Below the pieces are notes generated by a model. That model was given only the letters and a program-made list of their open reading frames with translations. It searched no databases and was not told the DNA's origin. A stretch of 64,000 bases of DNA from assembly GCF_000720455.1 (NCBI RefSeq), contig NZ_JOAK01000003.1:248001-312000 (forward strand), written 5' to 3'. The position numbers and the translations under genes were made by a program. Shown here one piece after another: positions 40,650-49,234 of the stretch; position 1 is the stretch's first letter, and each line of letters starts with the position of its first letter. Source of the DNA: Streptomyces virginiae. GTDB lineage: Bacteria > Actinomycetota > Actinomycetes > Streptomycetales > Streptomycetaceae.

Positions 40650-42191
40650 ATGACGTCAGCGCGAGCGGGGCAGACAGGGCCGGCGGCCGGAGCCGTGCGG
40701 GACAACACCGTCGACGGGCTGGTCCACGACAGCGCGCGGCGGGTCCCCGACCGCCTCGCCGTCCGCTACGCCGGGCGCGCCTGGACGTACGGAGAACTCG
40801 ACGCGGCCGTCACCACGGGGGCGGCCGTCCTGCGCGAGCGGTACGGGCTGGCCGCCGGTGACCGCGTCGCCACCTACGCCCACAACTCCGACGCCTACCT
40901 CCTGGCCTTCCTGGCCTGTGCCCGGGCCGGGCTCACCCACGTCCCGGTCAACCAGAACCTCACCGGCGAGGACCTCGCGTACATCCTGGACGACTCCGGG
41001 AGCACCCTCGTCCTGGCCGACCCCGGCCTGGCCGGACGGATCCCCGACGGGTACCCCGTACGGCCCTTGCGCGACGCCCCCGGCTCCTTCCTCGACGGGC
41101 TGGCCGAGCCGCTCCCCTTCGAGCCCGACCGCGACCAGGGCAGCCTGGCGCAGCTCCTCTACACGTCGGGGACCACCGCCCTGCCCAAGGGCGCGATGAT
41201 GACCCACCGGGCCCTCGCCCACGAGTACGAGAGCGCGATCGAGGCGCTGGACCTGGCCGAGGAGGACCGGCCGCTGCACTCCCTGCCGCTGTACCACTCG
41301 GCGCAGATGCACGTCTTCCTGCTGCCGTACCTGGCGGTGGGGGCCCGCAACACCGTCGTGGACGCACCGGTCGCCGAGCAGGTCTTCGACCTCGTCGAGG
41401 CGGGGGAGGCGGACAGCCTGTTCGCCCCGCCGACGGTGTGGATCGGCCTCGCCAACCATCCGCAGTTCGCCGCGCGCGAGCTGGGCGGGCTGCGCAAGGC
41501 GTACTACGGGGCCTCGATCATGCCCGTCCCGGTCCTGGAGCGGCTGCGCGACCGGCTGCCGGGGCTCGCCTTCTACAACTGCTTCGGCCAGAGCGAGATC
41601 GGCCCGCTGGCCACGGTGCTCGGCCCCCGGGAACACGAGGGGCGGATGGACTCCTGCGGGCGCCCGGTGCGCCACGTGGAGGCCAAGGTCGTCGACGAGG
41701 ACGGCAAGGACGTACCGGACGGCACCGCGGGCGAGGTCGTGTACCGCTCGCCGCAGCTCTGCCTGGGCTACTGGAACGACCCCGCCGCGACGGAGAGGGC
41801 CTTCCGGGACGGCTGGTTCCGTTCGGGCGACCTCGCGGTCCGGGACGCCGAGGGCTACTTCACGGTCGTGGACCGGGTGAAGGACGTCATCAACTCGGGC
41901 GGGGTACTGGTCGCCTCGCGGCAGGTGGAGGACGTCCTCTACACCCATCCGGGCGTGGCCGAGGCGGCGGTGGTCGGGCTGCCCGACGAGCGGTGGATCG
42001 AGGCGGTGACGGCGGTGGTGGTGCCGCGCGGGGAGGTGACGGAGGCGGAGCTGATGGGCTACGCCCGGGAGAAGCTCGCCCACTTCAAGGCCCCGAAGCG
42101 GGTGCTGTTCGTGGACGCGCTCCCGCGCAACGCCAGCGGCAAGATCCTCAAGCGGGAGCTGCGGGACCGCTTCGGAGCGCCGGGCCGCTGA
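40650..42191 (+). CDS. Acyl-CoA synthetase (FadD family), second
   Basis: The 513-residue ANL ligase has the P-loop LYTSGTTALPKGAMMTH (about 170-186), FYNCFGQSEIGPLATVL (adenine-binding), the hinge GDLAVRDAEGYFTVVDRVKDVINSGGVLVASRQVE, and the catalytic C-terminal Lys in NASGKILKREL. The unusual DVINSGGVLVASRQVED in place of the common ISGGENIYPxEVE marks a subgroup of short/medium-chain acyl-CoA synthetases found in actinobacteria. It diverges from the acylase gene with 157 bases between. No TCTGA-N7-TCAGA operator is seen there, so it may lie outside that regulon. Confidence 0.88.
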   Translation: MTSARAGQTGPAAGAVRDNTVDGLVHDSARRVPDRLAVRYAGRAWTYGELDAAVTTGAAVLRERYGLAAGDRVATYAHNSDAYLLAFLACARAGLTHVPVNQNLTGEDLAYILDDSGSTLVLADPGLAGRIPDGYPVRPLRDAPGSFLDGLAEPLPFEPDRDQGSLAQLLYTSGTTALPKGAMMTHRALAHEYESAIEALDLAEEDRPLHSLPLYHSAQMHVFLLPYLAVGARNTVVDAPVAEQVFDLVEAGEADSLFAPPTVWIGLANHPQFAARELGGLRKAYYGASIMPVPVLERLRDRLPGLAFYNCFGQSEIGPLATVLGPREHEGRMDSCGRPVRHVEAKVVDEDGKDVPDGTAGEVVYRSPQLCLGYWNDPAATERAFRDGWFRSGDLAVRDAEGYFTVVDRVKDVINSGGVLVASRQVEDVLYTHPGVAEAAVVGLPDERWIEAVTAVVVPRGEVTEAELMGYAREKLAHFKAPKRVLFVDALPRNASGKILKRELRDRFGAPGR

Positions 42192-42197
42192 GAGTCC

Positions 42198-42224
42198 GGT
42201 CCGGTCGGTCCAGTCGGTCCGGTC
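42198..42224. repeat. Three 9-bp direct repeats GGTCCGGTC
   Basis: GGTCCGGTC, GGTCCAGTC and GGTCCGGTC follow each other between the convergent acyl-CoA synthetase and YihY genes. No function is evident. Confidence 0.6.
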
Positions 42225-42245
42225 GGGCCCGCCGGTCCGGTGCCG

Positions 42246-43097
42246 TCACTCCGGTCCCGGAGGGTGACGGGCTTCGTCCTCGGGGAGGAGGCCGCTGCGC
42301 CGCAGGCGCCGCAGGGTGAGGTGCTCGTGCACGAGGCGGCCGACGAGCGCGCCGCCGTAGACCACGAAGCCGACGCCGACGAGCCAGGACTGGACGACCA
42401 GCAGTGTCCCGAAGGGCCCGTAGGTCACGGCGTTCGACGCGATGAGCGGCGAGAACACCAGCTGCGAGAAGATCCGCAGCCCGAGCAGCCCGATGCTGGT
42501 GGCCACCGCTCCCGGGACCAGGGCCCGCCAGCGGACCCGGCCGCCGAGCAGCAGGCGCTGCGAGCCCACGAAGAACAGACAGGTGCCGAAGAGGTCGCCG
42601 AGCGTGCCGAGGACCGTGCCGATCGCGTCGTCGGACGGCGCGGGAATCACCACGAGCAGCGCGAGGTAGCAGACCAGCAGGGCGAGCCAGACGACGTGCC
42701 GCCACATGGTGTGCCAGCGGGCGGTCGGCAGGTCCCACACCTTCTCGTAGCCGGTCTGCACGGCCGAGCCGAAGGTCAGGCCGAACACGGCGAGGGCGGC
42801 CAGCCCGAAGGCCGTGGTCCGCTGCAGCGCCAGGTCCGCCGCGCCGAAGACCATCTCGATCCTGGTCCGCGAGGACGCCGTCACCCCGAGGGCCTGGCCG
42901 AGCCAGCGGCCGAAGCCGGAGCCGCTCCCGGGCGCCGCGGCCGCCACGACCACCAGCAGCGGCACCAGGGTGAGGAACCCGAGGGCCGCGAAGCCCATCG
43001 CCCGGTGCATCAGCTCCATCTCCCGGCCACGGCTCCAGGCCAGCCCGACGTAGGAGCCCTGGAGCCGGTCGTGGAGCCGCCGGAGGGTCGAGGTCAC
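42246..43097 (-). CDS. YihY/BrkB family inner membrane protein
   Basis: The 283-residue protein has six hydrophobic segments spread from about residue 32 to 255, starting MHRAMGFAALGFLTLVPLLVVVAAAAP and including LAVFGLTFGSAVQTGYEKVWDLP, the conserved YihY/virulence factor BrkB motif region. These proteins are widespread integral membrane proteins of unknown transport or structural role (the old ribonuclease BN label is wrong). The loop WDLPTARWHTMWRHVVWL and the charged C-terminus are cytoplasmic by charge. Starts at the GTG/ATG of the full family-length frame. Confidence 0.85.
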   Translation of the reverse strand: MTSTLRRLHDRLQGSYVGLAWSRGREMELMHRAMGFAALGFLTLVPLLVVVAAAAPGSGSGFGRWLGQALGVTASSRTRIEMVFGAADLALQRTTAFGLAALAVFGLTFGSAVQTGYEKVWDLPTARWHTMWRHVVWLALLVCYLALLVVIPAPSDDAIGTVLGTLGDLFGTCLFFVGSQRLLLGGRVRWRALVPGAVATSIGLLGLRIFSQLVFSPLIASNAVTYGPFGTLLVVQSWLVGVGFVVYGGALVGRLVHEHLTLRRLRRSGLLPEDEARHPPGPE

Positions 43098-43193
43098 GCC
43101 TCATGCACTACCCGGACGGGCCCGTCGGCTCCCGTGAGCCGGACCGAATTGAGCCCGAAGGGGTGGTTTCGACCGTCCGGCCCGGCGTCGGCG

Positions 43194-43799
43194 TCACATC
43201 CGGCTCGCGGGCACCGTGTCCTTGGCCACCAGCGTGTCGCCGGCCCAGCAGAGCCGGTAGGGGTCGACCTGGCCCAGCAGATCACCGGCGGAGCGGTAGA
43301 ACTCGCAGGCGCTACCGGGCGGCCGCGGCGCGGCCCGGGCGCGGTCCGGTGGGTGCGGGTACGGGCGGGGCGGCAGCAGACGGGCGAGTTCGGCGCGGGA
43401 CCGGCCGGTCTCCAGCTCGCCGAACCGGGACGGCGGCTGCACGCTCGTTGTCAGCTGCCAGGCCAGGTAGAGGGCGGCTGGTACGAAGACCGCGGCCGCG
43501 GCGAGGGGCGCCGCCGGGGCGGCCACCGAGCGGCGGCGGGCGGCGCGCCGGACATCGGCGAGCAGCCGGGCGGACTCCAGGGGAGCGGCGGCGCCGGCGC
43601 CGGTGCCGGTGCCGGTGCCGCTGTCCGGGCCGGTGCCGGCCCCGGTCCCGGTGGCCGTGTCCGTTCCCGTACGGTCGCTTCCGGCGGCCCGGGCCGGGGC
43701 CTGGTGCGGCAGGACGGCCGTGACGCGGAATCCGCCCCGGTACGGGCTGTCGGCGGTGGCGCGGTTGCACCAGGAGCTGCCGGCGGTCGGTGTGGTCAT
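43194..43799 (-). CDS. Single-pass membrane hypothetical protein with rearranged 5' end
   Basis: The C-terminal 120 residues look genuine: a membrane segment (AAPLAAAAVFVPAALYLAWQL) and then RFGELETGRSRAELARLLPPRPYPHPP... CEFYRSAGDLLGQVDPYRLCWAGDTLVAKDTV, a pattern I know from uncharacterised actinobacterial membrane proteins, with two conserved cysteines. The N-terminal part is odd: SPYRGGFRVTAVLP reads like the very end of a sensor histidine kinase, and a GT-dipeptide-rich linker follows. No good start codon lies nearer the membrane part, so the frame may be a fusion produced by the rearrangement seen on the other strand here. The start given (ATG 43799) is uncertain. Confidence 0.5.
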   Translation of the reverse strand: MTTPTAGSSWCNRATADSPYRGGFRVTAVLPHQAPARAAGSDRTGTDTATGTGAGTGPDSGTGTGTGAGAAAPLESARLLADVRRAARRRSVAAPAAPLAAAAVFVPAALYLAWQLTTSVQPPSRFGELETGRSRAELARLLPPRPYPHPPDRARAAPRPPGSACEFYRSAGDLLGQVDPYRLCWAGDTLVAKDTVPASRM

Positions 43800-44221
43800 G
43801 CTGACGACCTTCGGCCAGGACGAATACATCAACCGGGCCCTGGAGGAGGGCGCCGACGGGTTCCTGCTCAAGGCGGACGACCCGAGGGAACTGCCGGGCG
43901 GGGTGCACGCGGTGGGGGCCGGCGGGGGCCTATCTGTCCCCGCGCGTGGCCGGCCGGGTCGTCGCCGGACTGCGCGCGCACCGGGCGGCCCATCCCCAAA
44001 GGCCGCTGGAGCGGCTCACGGAACGGGAACGCGAGGTGCTGGCGGGGCTCGGGTCAGGACTGTCCAACGCGGAGATCGCCGGCCGCCTGCACCTGGTCGA
44101 GGGCACCGTGAAGGCACACGTCAGCGCGGTGCTCGGGAAGCTGGGCGCGCGCAAGCGGGTGGAGGCGGCCATCGCCGCCTACGAGGCGGGCCTGGTCGCG
44201 CGAGGCCCCGGCCCGCGCTGA
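43745..44221 (+). pseudogene. Remnant of a NarL-type response regulator (truncated, frameshifted)
   Basis: Two frames together spell the second half of a LuxR/NarL response regulator. The first frame gives LSAVARLHQELPAVGVVMLTTFGQDEYINRALEEGADGFLLKADDPREL (end of the receiver, including the conserved Thr and Lys). The frame then shifts near 43915-43930, and the next one gives AYLSPRVAGRVVAGL..., then LTEREREVLAGLGSGLSNAEIAGRLHLVEGTVKAHVSAVLGKL, the complete HTH. The phosphorylated Asp half of the receiver is missing altogether. The 5' truncation point coincides with the histidine-kinase-like tail on the opposite strand, so a deletion or inversion probably joined the two. Confidence 0.75.
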
Positions 44222-44254
44222 CCCGCCGCCCGCCCGTCCGGTCAACCGGGGGCC

Positions 44255-44447
44255 ATGACACGCACGCTGTACCTCTTCGGTTCGGCCGCCCCGCCGGTCT
44301 TCGACGCCGCCCGCGTGATCGAGGACGCTCAGGCGCGCGGCTGGGACGTGTGCCTGGGGCTGACCCCGACGGCCTGGCGGCGCTCACCGGGCGCCCGGTC
44401 CGCAGCCGGTACAAGCGGCCGACGGACCCGGACGTGTGGCCCGGGGC
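44255..44447 (+). pseudogene. Remnant of a flavoprotein (phosphopantothenoylcysteine decarboxylase-like)
   Basis: The start MTRTLYLFGSAAPPVFDAARVIEDAQARGWDVCLGLTPTA matches the opening of actinobacterial HFCD-type flavoproteins. The sequence then leaves the frame near 44365, and LAALTGRPVRSRYKRPTDPDVWP continues in another frame, as if about 30 bases were lost. Nothing of the rest of the domain follows; the stretch to 44558 is open but unrecognised. Confidence 0.6.
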
Positions 44448-44558
44448 GGAGGGCCCGCACCCGCCGGGCCGGGGCGGCGCGGAACCGTACCCGTGGTCCC
44501 TGGCCCTGGACGCCGTGGGCGACCTCGTCCGGGACGTCCCCCAGAGCCGAAGGCCTGT

Positions 44559-45095
44559 CTACCAGCAGCTGATGGGCGAGCCGTCGAGTTCCGCTTCGGC
44601 GGACCACGAGAACCAGGTGCGGGCTTCGACTCCGAGCAGGGACGCGGGGTGCGGTTCCATGCCGTAGATCTCGCGGAGCATCTCGGGTGAGTCGAAGGAG
44701 AGGGTGATGCTCGGCCGGTCGGCGGATTCGAAGCAGAAGACGGCGACGCGGCCGTCCGGTCCCGTGTCCAGGTCGTCCACCGGGCGCCATCCCGCCGCCG
44801 GCGCCTCCCGGCCGTAGAACTCAAGCACTTCCTTCCTGGTCCCGCCGTAGGCGTAGAACCGCGTCGCGGAGAGCCAGGCGCCGGCGGTGTCGTCGACGCA
44901 GTCGGCCCCGGCCCACGGACCGCCGACGGACACGGCACCCTTCGGACGCAGTTCCAGAGCGGGCAGCTGGTCGAGCTCGGCCACGGCCGCCTCTGTTGCC
45001 TTGCACGTCTCGAACGGGGGAAGGAGGGCGCATCCGCTCAGGCTGGTTCCGATGAGCGCATACGCCAACAGCGCCCGCCCGGCAATCATGTTCAT
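44559..45095 (-). CDS. Putative lipoprotein, hypothetical
   Basis: The 178-residue protein has a lipoprotein signal: short N-region, ALLAYALIGTSLSGC with Cys22 as the lipidation site. The mature part contains ELDQLPALELRPKGAVSVGG, ADCVDDTAGAWLSATRFYAYGGTRKEVLEFYGREAPAAGWRPVDD and VFCFESADRPSITLSF, a small secreted domain pattern common in actinobacterial lipoproteins of unknown function. The final residues (LDGSPISCW) run into the remnant region, so the natural C-terminus may have been altered. It should be anchored on the outer face of the membrane. Confidence 0.7.
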   Translation of the reverse strand: MNMIAGRALLAYALIGTSLSGCALLPPFETCKATEAAVAELDQLPALELRPKGAVSVGGPWAGADCVDDTAGAWLSATRFYAYGGTRKEVLEFYGREAPAAGWRPVDDLDTGPDGRVAVFCFESADRPSITLSFDSPEMLREIYGMEPHPASLLGVEARTWFSWSAEAELDGSPISCW

Positions 45096-45104
45096 GGCGG
45101 GATT

Positions 45105-45253
45105 ATGGCGGGCATGGTTTCCAGCGCGTAGACGCCCTGGGTGGCCGCCGTGCCGATGAGGGCCAGTTCGGGCACGGACCGCCCGTGCAGTGGTGACCGT
45201 TCACCGCGGTGACGATCCGGCCGTCCCGCGCACGGGCCGCAGCCGCCCTGTCG
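45105..45253 (-). pseudogene. Remnant of a cytidine/blasticidin-S deaminase-like gene
   Basis: One frame reads ARARDGRIVTAVNGHHCTGGPC and the next ELALIGTAATQGVYALETMPAI. Together they match the catalytic half of cytidine or blasticidin-S deaminases, where the intact motif would be TGGPCAEL. A single missing base falls inside the Cys-Ala-Glu active site (TGC-CC-GAA). The front of the gene ends at the paaK stop and the back, with the second zinc-binding PCxxC, is gone. Confidence 0.5.
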
Positions 45254-46570
45254 TCAGCCCGTCGGGTGCCGGTCCGTGGTCCGGAGGTCGACCAGTCTCT
45301 TGATCTTGCCCACCGAGCGCTCCAGGGTCTCCGGGTCGACCACCTCGACCCGGACGGAGACGCCGATCCCCGCCTTGACCGCCTGGACCACATCGGCCGC
45401 CGCTGCCTCCCGCAGGGCGGCGTCCGACTCCCGTCGCGCCTCCACCCGCACCGTCAGGGTGTCCATCCGGCCCTCCCGGGCCAGCCTCAGCTGGAAGTGC
45501 GGTGCCAGCCCCGGCGTGCGCAGGAGGATCTCCTCGATCTGCGTCGGGTACAGGTTCACCCCGCGCAGGATGATCATGTCGTCGCTGCGGCCCGTGATCT
45601 TCTCCATCCGTCGGAAGGCCGGCCGGGCCGTGCCGGGAAGCAGCCGCGTCAGGTCCCGGGTGCGGTAGCGGACGACCGGCATGGCCTCCTTGGTGAGCGA
45701 GGTGAACACCAGCTCACCCGGCTCGCCCTCCGGCAGCACCGCGCCCGTCAGGGGATCGACCACCTCGGGATAGAAGTGGTCCTCCCAGATGTGCAGGCCG
45801 TCCTTGGTCTCGACGCACTCCTGCGCCACGCCGGGACCGATGACCTCGGACAGGCCGTAGATGTCCACCGCGTCCATGTCGAGGCGCTCCTCGATCTCCC
45901 GGCGCATCTCCTCGGTCCACGGCTCCGCGCCGAATATCCCCGTCCGCAGCGAGGTGGTGCGCGGGTCGATGCCCTGGCGCTCCATCTCGTCCAGCAGGGT
46001 CAGCATGTAGGAGGGCGTCACCATGATGACCTCCGGCCTGAAGTCCTCGATGAGCCGGACCTGGCGGTCCGTCATCCCGCCCGAGGCGGGCACGACCGTA
46101 CAGCCGAGGCGCTCGGCGCCGTAGTGCGCGCCCAGGCCGCCCGTGAACAGGCCGTAGCCGTAGGCGATGTGGACGATCTGGCCGGGTCTGCCGCCGGCCG
46201 CCCGTATCGAACGGGCCACGACGTCGGACCAGGTGGAGAGGTCCCCATCGGTGTATCCGACGACGGTCGGACGGCCGGTGGTGCCGCTCGAGGCGTGGAT
46301 GCGGCGCACCTCGGAACGCGGCACCGCGAACATCCCGAAGGGGTACTGGTCGCGCAGATCGGCCTTGGTCGTGAGGGGGAACAGGGAGAGATCGGCCAGG
46401 GAGCGGCAGTCGTCCGGATGCACACCGGCCTTGTCGAAGGCCTGCCGGTAGAACGGCACCCGCTCGTACACGCGGTGCAGGGTCGCCCGCAGCCGGGTGA
46501 GCTGGAGGGCTGCCAGCTCGTCGCGGCTCAGCCGCTCGCCGTCGTCCTGGAATCCCGCCTGCGCCGCCAT
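45254..46570 (-). CDS. paaK: Phenylacetate-CoA ligase
   Basis: The 438-residue enzyme activates phenylacetate with ATP and CoA, the first step of the phenylacetyl-CoA pathway. It has the P-loop SSGTTGRPTVVGYT (about 94-107), the FGAEPWTEEMR and DIYGLSEVIGPGVAQEC blocks typical of PaaK, the RYRTRDLTRLL hinge area and a C-terminal domain ending in GKIKRLVDLR with the catalytic Lys. Length fits PaaK (about 430-440). No paaA-E oxygenase genes are in the window, so the gene stands apart from the rest of the pathway. A PaaR-like operator lies 36 bases before the ATG, so induction by phenylacetyl-CoA is likely. Confidence 0.93.
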   Translation of the reverse strand: MAAQAGFQDDGERLSRDELAALQLTRLRATLHRVYERVPFYRQAFDKAGVHPDDCRSLADLSLFPLTTKADLRDQYPFGMFAVPRSEVRRIHASSGTTGRPTVVGYTDGDLSTWSDVVARSIRAAGGRPGQIVHIAYGYGLFTGGLGAHYGAERLGCTVVPASGGMTDRQVRLIEDFRPEVIMVTPSYMLTLLDEMERQGIDPRTTSLRTGIFGAEPWTEEMRREIEERLDMDAVDIYGLSEVIGPGVAQECVETKDGLHIWEDHFYPEVVDPLTGAVLPEGEPGELVFTSLTKEAMPVVRYRTRDLTRLLPGTARPAFRRMEKITGRSDDMIILRGVNLYPTQIEEILLRTPGLAPHFQLRLAREGRMDTLTVRVEARRESDAALREAAAADVVQAVKAGIGVSVRVEVVDPETLERSVGKIKRLVDLRTTDRHPTG

Positions 46571-46605
46571 GTCGTCACCCCATCGTGAGTAGACCCAAGA
46601 AGCCG

Positions 46606-46619
46606 ACCGATCATTCGGT
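46606..46619. promoter_or_regulatory. PaaR-like operator
   Basis: ACCGATCATTCGGT, inside CCGACCGATCATTCGGTAG, matches the ACCG-N2-CR-N2-CGGT core described for TetR-type PaaR regulators of phenylacetate genes. It lies 36 bases upstream of paaK and 59 bases upstream of the divergent hydrolase gene, so it may control both. A second inverted repeat, ACTCGAACGAGT, lies at 46652-46663, close to the hydrolase start. Confidence 0.65.
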
Positions 46620-46677
46620 AGATTGCCAGGACTCCGCAGGTTAAAACAATGACTCGAACGAGTGATCGTCTGATCTG

Positions 46678-47535
46678 ATGGCCTCCATGCCGACCTTCTC
46701 CGCCTACGACGGGACCGAACTCGCCTACCGCACCCTGGGGGAGGGGCCGCCGCTGGTCTGCCTCCCCGGCGGTGCCATGCGCGCCTCGCGCTACCTGGGG
46801 GACCTCGGGGGACTGGCCGCCGGCCGCACTCTGATCCTCCTCGACCTGCGCGGCACCGGCGACTCCGCGGTGCCCGCCGACGAGTCGACGTACCGCGCGG
46901 ACCACCAGGTCGCCGACGTCGAGGCGCTCCGCGCCCACCTGGGCCTGGAGCGCATGGACCTCCTGGCCCACTCGGCCGGCGGCAACCTGGCCCTGCTGTA
47001 CGCGGCCGCGCATCCGCAGCGGCTGGGCCGGACCGTCCTGGTCACCCCCACCGCCTGGGTGCTGGACCTCGCGAGCACCGCGCAGGACAGGCTGGCGGCG
47101 GCCCGCCTCAGGGCGGGGACCGAACCGTACGACACGGCTCTGGAGGCCTACGGGCGCATCCTGGGCGGCGCCGACACGGACGAGGACTGGGACCGAGCGG
47201 CGCCCCTCTTCTACGGGCGCTGGGACGGGACCGCCCGGGCCCACTACGCCGCGGGCGAGCACGAGCAGAACGAGAAGGCGGCCGCGGCCTTCACCGGCCC
47301 GGGCGCCTGCGACCCGCACGCCATCCGCGCGGCCCTGCGCCGGCTCGCGGGGGAGGTGCTCGTGCTGGCGGGCGAACTGGACGGCAACCCGCCCCCCGGG
47401 CTCGCGGAGCGGATCGCGGCGGCCCTGCCCGCCGGCCTGCTCGACGTCCAGCCCGCCGCAGCGCACTTCCCGTGGCTGGACGACCCCGCCCGCTTCGCCG
47501 GGCGCGTCGAGCGCTTCCTGGCCACCGGCGCCTGA
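46678..47535 (+). CDS. Alpha/beta hydrolase, proline iminopeptidase-like
   Basis: The 285-residue cytoplasmic protein has FSAYDGTELAYRTLGEGPPLVCLPGGAMRASRYLGDL, where PGG is the oxyanion region, DLRGTGDSAVP, the nucleophile elbow LLAHSAGGNLALLYAAAHP, VLAGELDGNPPP with the acid Asp, and a late His in AAAHFPWLDDP. The DLRGTGxS block is typical of proline iminopeptidases and related esterases. It diverges from paaK over a shared operator region. Substrate is not known; a role in peptide or ester turnover linked to phenylacetate is only a guess. Confidence 0.87.
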   Translation: MASMPTFSAYDGTELAYRTLGEGPPLVCLPGGAMRASRYLGDLGGLAAGRTLILLDLRGTGDSAVPADESTYRADHQVADVEALRAHLGLERMDLLAHSAGGNLALLYAAAHPQRLGRTVLVTPTAWVLDLASTAQDRLAAARLRAGTEPYDTALEAYGRILGGADTDEDWDRAAPLFYGRWDGTARAHYAAGEHEQNEKAAAAFTGPGACDPHAIRAALRRLAGEVLVLAGELDGNPPPGLAERIAAALPAGLLDVQPAAAHFPWLDDPARFAGRVERFLATGA

Positions 47536-47536
47536 A

Positions 47537-47591
47537 CGGGCGGGTCCGGATCGAGGCCGCGCCGTGCGCGCCGCCGATCCGGACCCGCCCG
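47537..47591. terminator. 17-bp hairpin between convergent genes
   Basis: CGGGCGGGTCCGGATCG and CGATCCGGACCCGCCCG pair perfectly over 17 bases with a 21-base loop. It lies between the hydrolase and FadD19-like genes, so it ends both. Confidence 0.85.
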
Positions 47592-47596
47592 CGGGT

Positions 47597-49234
47597 TCAG
47601 CCCGCCGTGCCGGTGTCCGCCTCGGTCGCGACCGCCTTCGCCCAGCGGTAGTCCGCCTTGCCGCTGGGGGAACGCTGTATGGCCGGTGTGACGACCAGCT
47701 GCCGCGGGATCTTGTAACCCGCCAGCCTGGTGCGGCAGTGGCTCTGGATCGCGTCCAGGGTCGGCGCCTCGGCTCCCGGCCTCACCTGCACCACCGCCGC
47801 CACGTGACTGCCCCAGGTCGGGTCCGGGACCCCGGCCACCAGGGCGTCGTACACGTCGGGGTGCGACTTCAGCGCCTGCTCGACCTCTTCCGGATAGACC
47901 TTCTCGCCGCCCGTGTTGATGCACTGCGAGCCGCGGCCGAGCACCGTGACGATGCCCCGTTCGTCGACGGTCGCCATGTCGCCGAGGAGCACCCAGCGCT
48001 CCCCGCCCTTCTGGAAGAAGGTGTCGGCGGTCTTCTCCGGGTCGTTGTAATAGCCGAGCGGCACGTGGCCGCGCTGCGCGAGGCGCCCCGGCTCGCCGAC
48101 CGCCACCGGCTCGTGCGTCACCGGGTCCACCACCTGCGTACGGTCGTTGACCTCCAGGCGGAAGCCCTTCTCCGGGCCGGAGTCGTCCGTGGCCCGGCCG
48201 TTGGACCCGGACTCGGAGGACCCGAAGTTGTTCAGGAGCAGGACGTTCGGCACCAGCCTCTGGAACTCGGCGCGCACCGTCTCGGACATGATCGCGCCCG
48301 AGGAGGAGACGCTGAACAGCGACGACAGGTCGGTCCCCCGGAGCGGACCGTTCAGGGCGTCGATGAGCGGCCGGAGCATCGCGTCGCCGACGAGCGACAC
48401 GCTCGACACCTTCTCCTTCTCGATCGTGCGCAGCACCTCCTCGGGAGCGTACTTGCGGTGGATGACCACCCGCTGGCCGTAGTTGAAGGCGATGAACGAG
48501 GTCAGTGTCGACGTCCCGTGCATCAGCGGGGGAGCCGGGAAGAAGGTGAGCCCCGCGCCGCGCGCCGCCACCCGCTCCGCCAGTTCCTCCGGCCGCTTCA
48601 CCGGCTCGCCCGAGGGCTCGCCGCCGAAGAGTCCCGCGAAGAAGAGGTCCTCGGCCCGCCACATGACGCCCTTGGGCATGCCCGTGGTCCCGCCGGTGTA
48701 GATGATGAACAGGTCGTCGGCGCTGCGCGCCGGGAACCCGCGCCCGGGCGACCCGGCCGCCTCCGCGTCCGCGTACGCCACCGGCGCGACCGACGGCTCC
48801 GGAGCCCCCTCGGGCACCTCGCCGACCCGGATGAGGTGACGCAGCTTCGGCGTCTTCGGCAGCGCGGCCGCCACCCGCTCGGTGAACTCGCCCTCGAAGA
48901 CCAGCGCGGCGAGATCGGCGTCGTTGTAGAGGTAGACCAACTCCTCCTCCACGTACCGGTAGTTGACGTTCACCGGCACCAGCCGGGCCTTCAGGCAGGC
49001 CAGGACGGTCTGGAGGTACTCGATCCCGTTGTAGAGGTGCAGGCCCAGGTGCTCACCGGCCGTCAGGCCGCTGTCCAGCAGGTGGTGCGCGATCCGGTTC
49101 GCCGCCGTGTCCAGCTCCGCGTACGTGAGGCGGCGCTCGGCGCCCGTACCGGGGTGGTCCACGTACACGAGGGCCTCGCGGTCCGGGACCACGTCCACGA
49201 CCGACTCGAACAGGTCGGCAAGGTTGTACTCCAC
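47597..49234 (-). CDS. Acyl-CoA synthetase, FadD19-like
   Basis: The 545-residue ANL ligase has YTGGTTGMPKGVMWR (P-loop, about 174-188), PPLMHGTSTLTSF, the adenine motif NNFGSSESGSNGR, and GRGSQCINTGGEKVYPEEVEQALKSHPDVYDALV with a C-terminal catalytic Lys in RSPSGKADYRWA. This pattern, with GGTTGxPKGVMWR and GRGSxxINxGGEKVYPEEVE, matches the FadD19/FadD17-type ligases that activate sterol side-chain acids. It diverges from the enoyl-CoA hydratase gene and shares operator B with it. GTG 49234 follows CAGGAGGA by 6 bases. Confidence 0.87.
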   Translation of the reverse strand: MEYNLADLFESVVDVVPDREALVYVDHPGTGAERRLTYAELDTAANRIAHHLLDSGLTAGEHLGLHLYNGIEYLQTVLACLKARLVPVNVNYRYVEEELVYLYNDADLAALVFEGEFTERVAAALPKTPKLRHLIRVGEVPEGAPEPSVAPVAYADAEAAGSPGRGFPARSADDLFIIYTGGTTGMPKGVMWRAEDLFFAGLFGGEPSGEPVKRPEELAERVAARGAGLTFFPAPPLMHGTSTLTSFIAFNYGQRVVIHRKYAPEEVLRTIEKEKVSSVSLVGDAMLRPLIDALNGPLRGTDLSSLFSVSSSGAIMSETVRAEFQRLVPNVLLLNNFGSSESGSNGRATDDSGPEKGFRLEVNDRTQVVDPVTHEPVAVGEPGRLAQRGHVPLGYYNDPEKTADTFFQKGGERWVLLGDMATVDERGIVTVLGRGSQCINTGGEKVYPEEVEQALKSHPDVYDALVAGVPDPTWGSHVAAVVQVRPGAEAPTLDAIQSHCRTRLAGYKIPRQLVVTPAIQRSPSGKADYRWAKAVATEADTGTAG

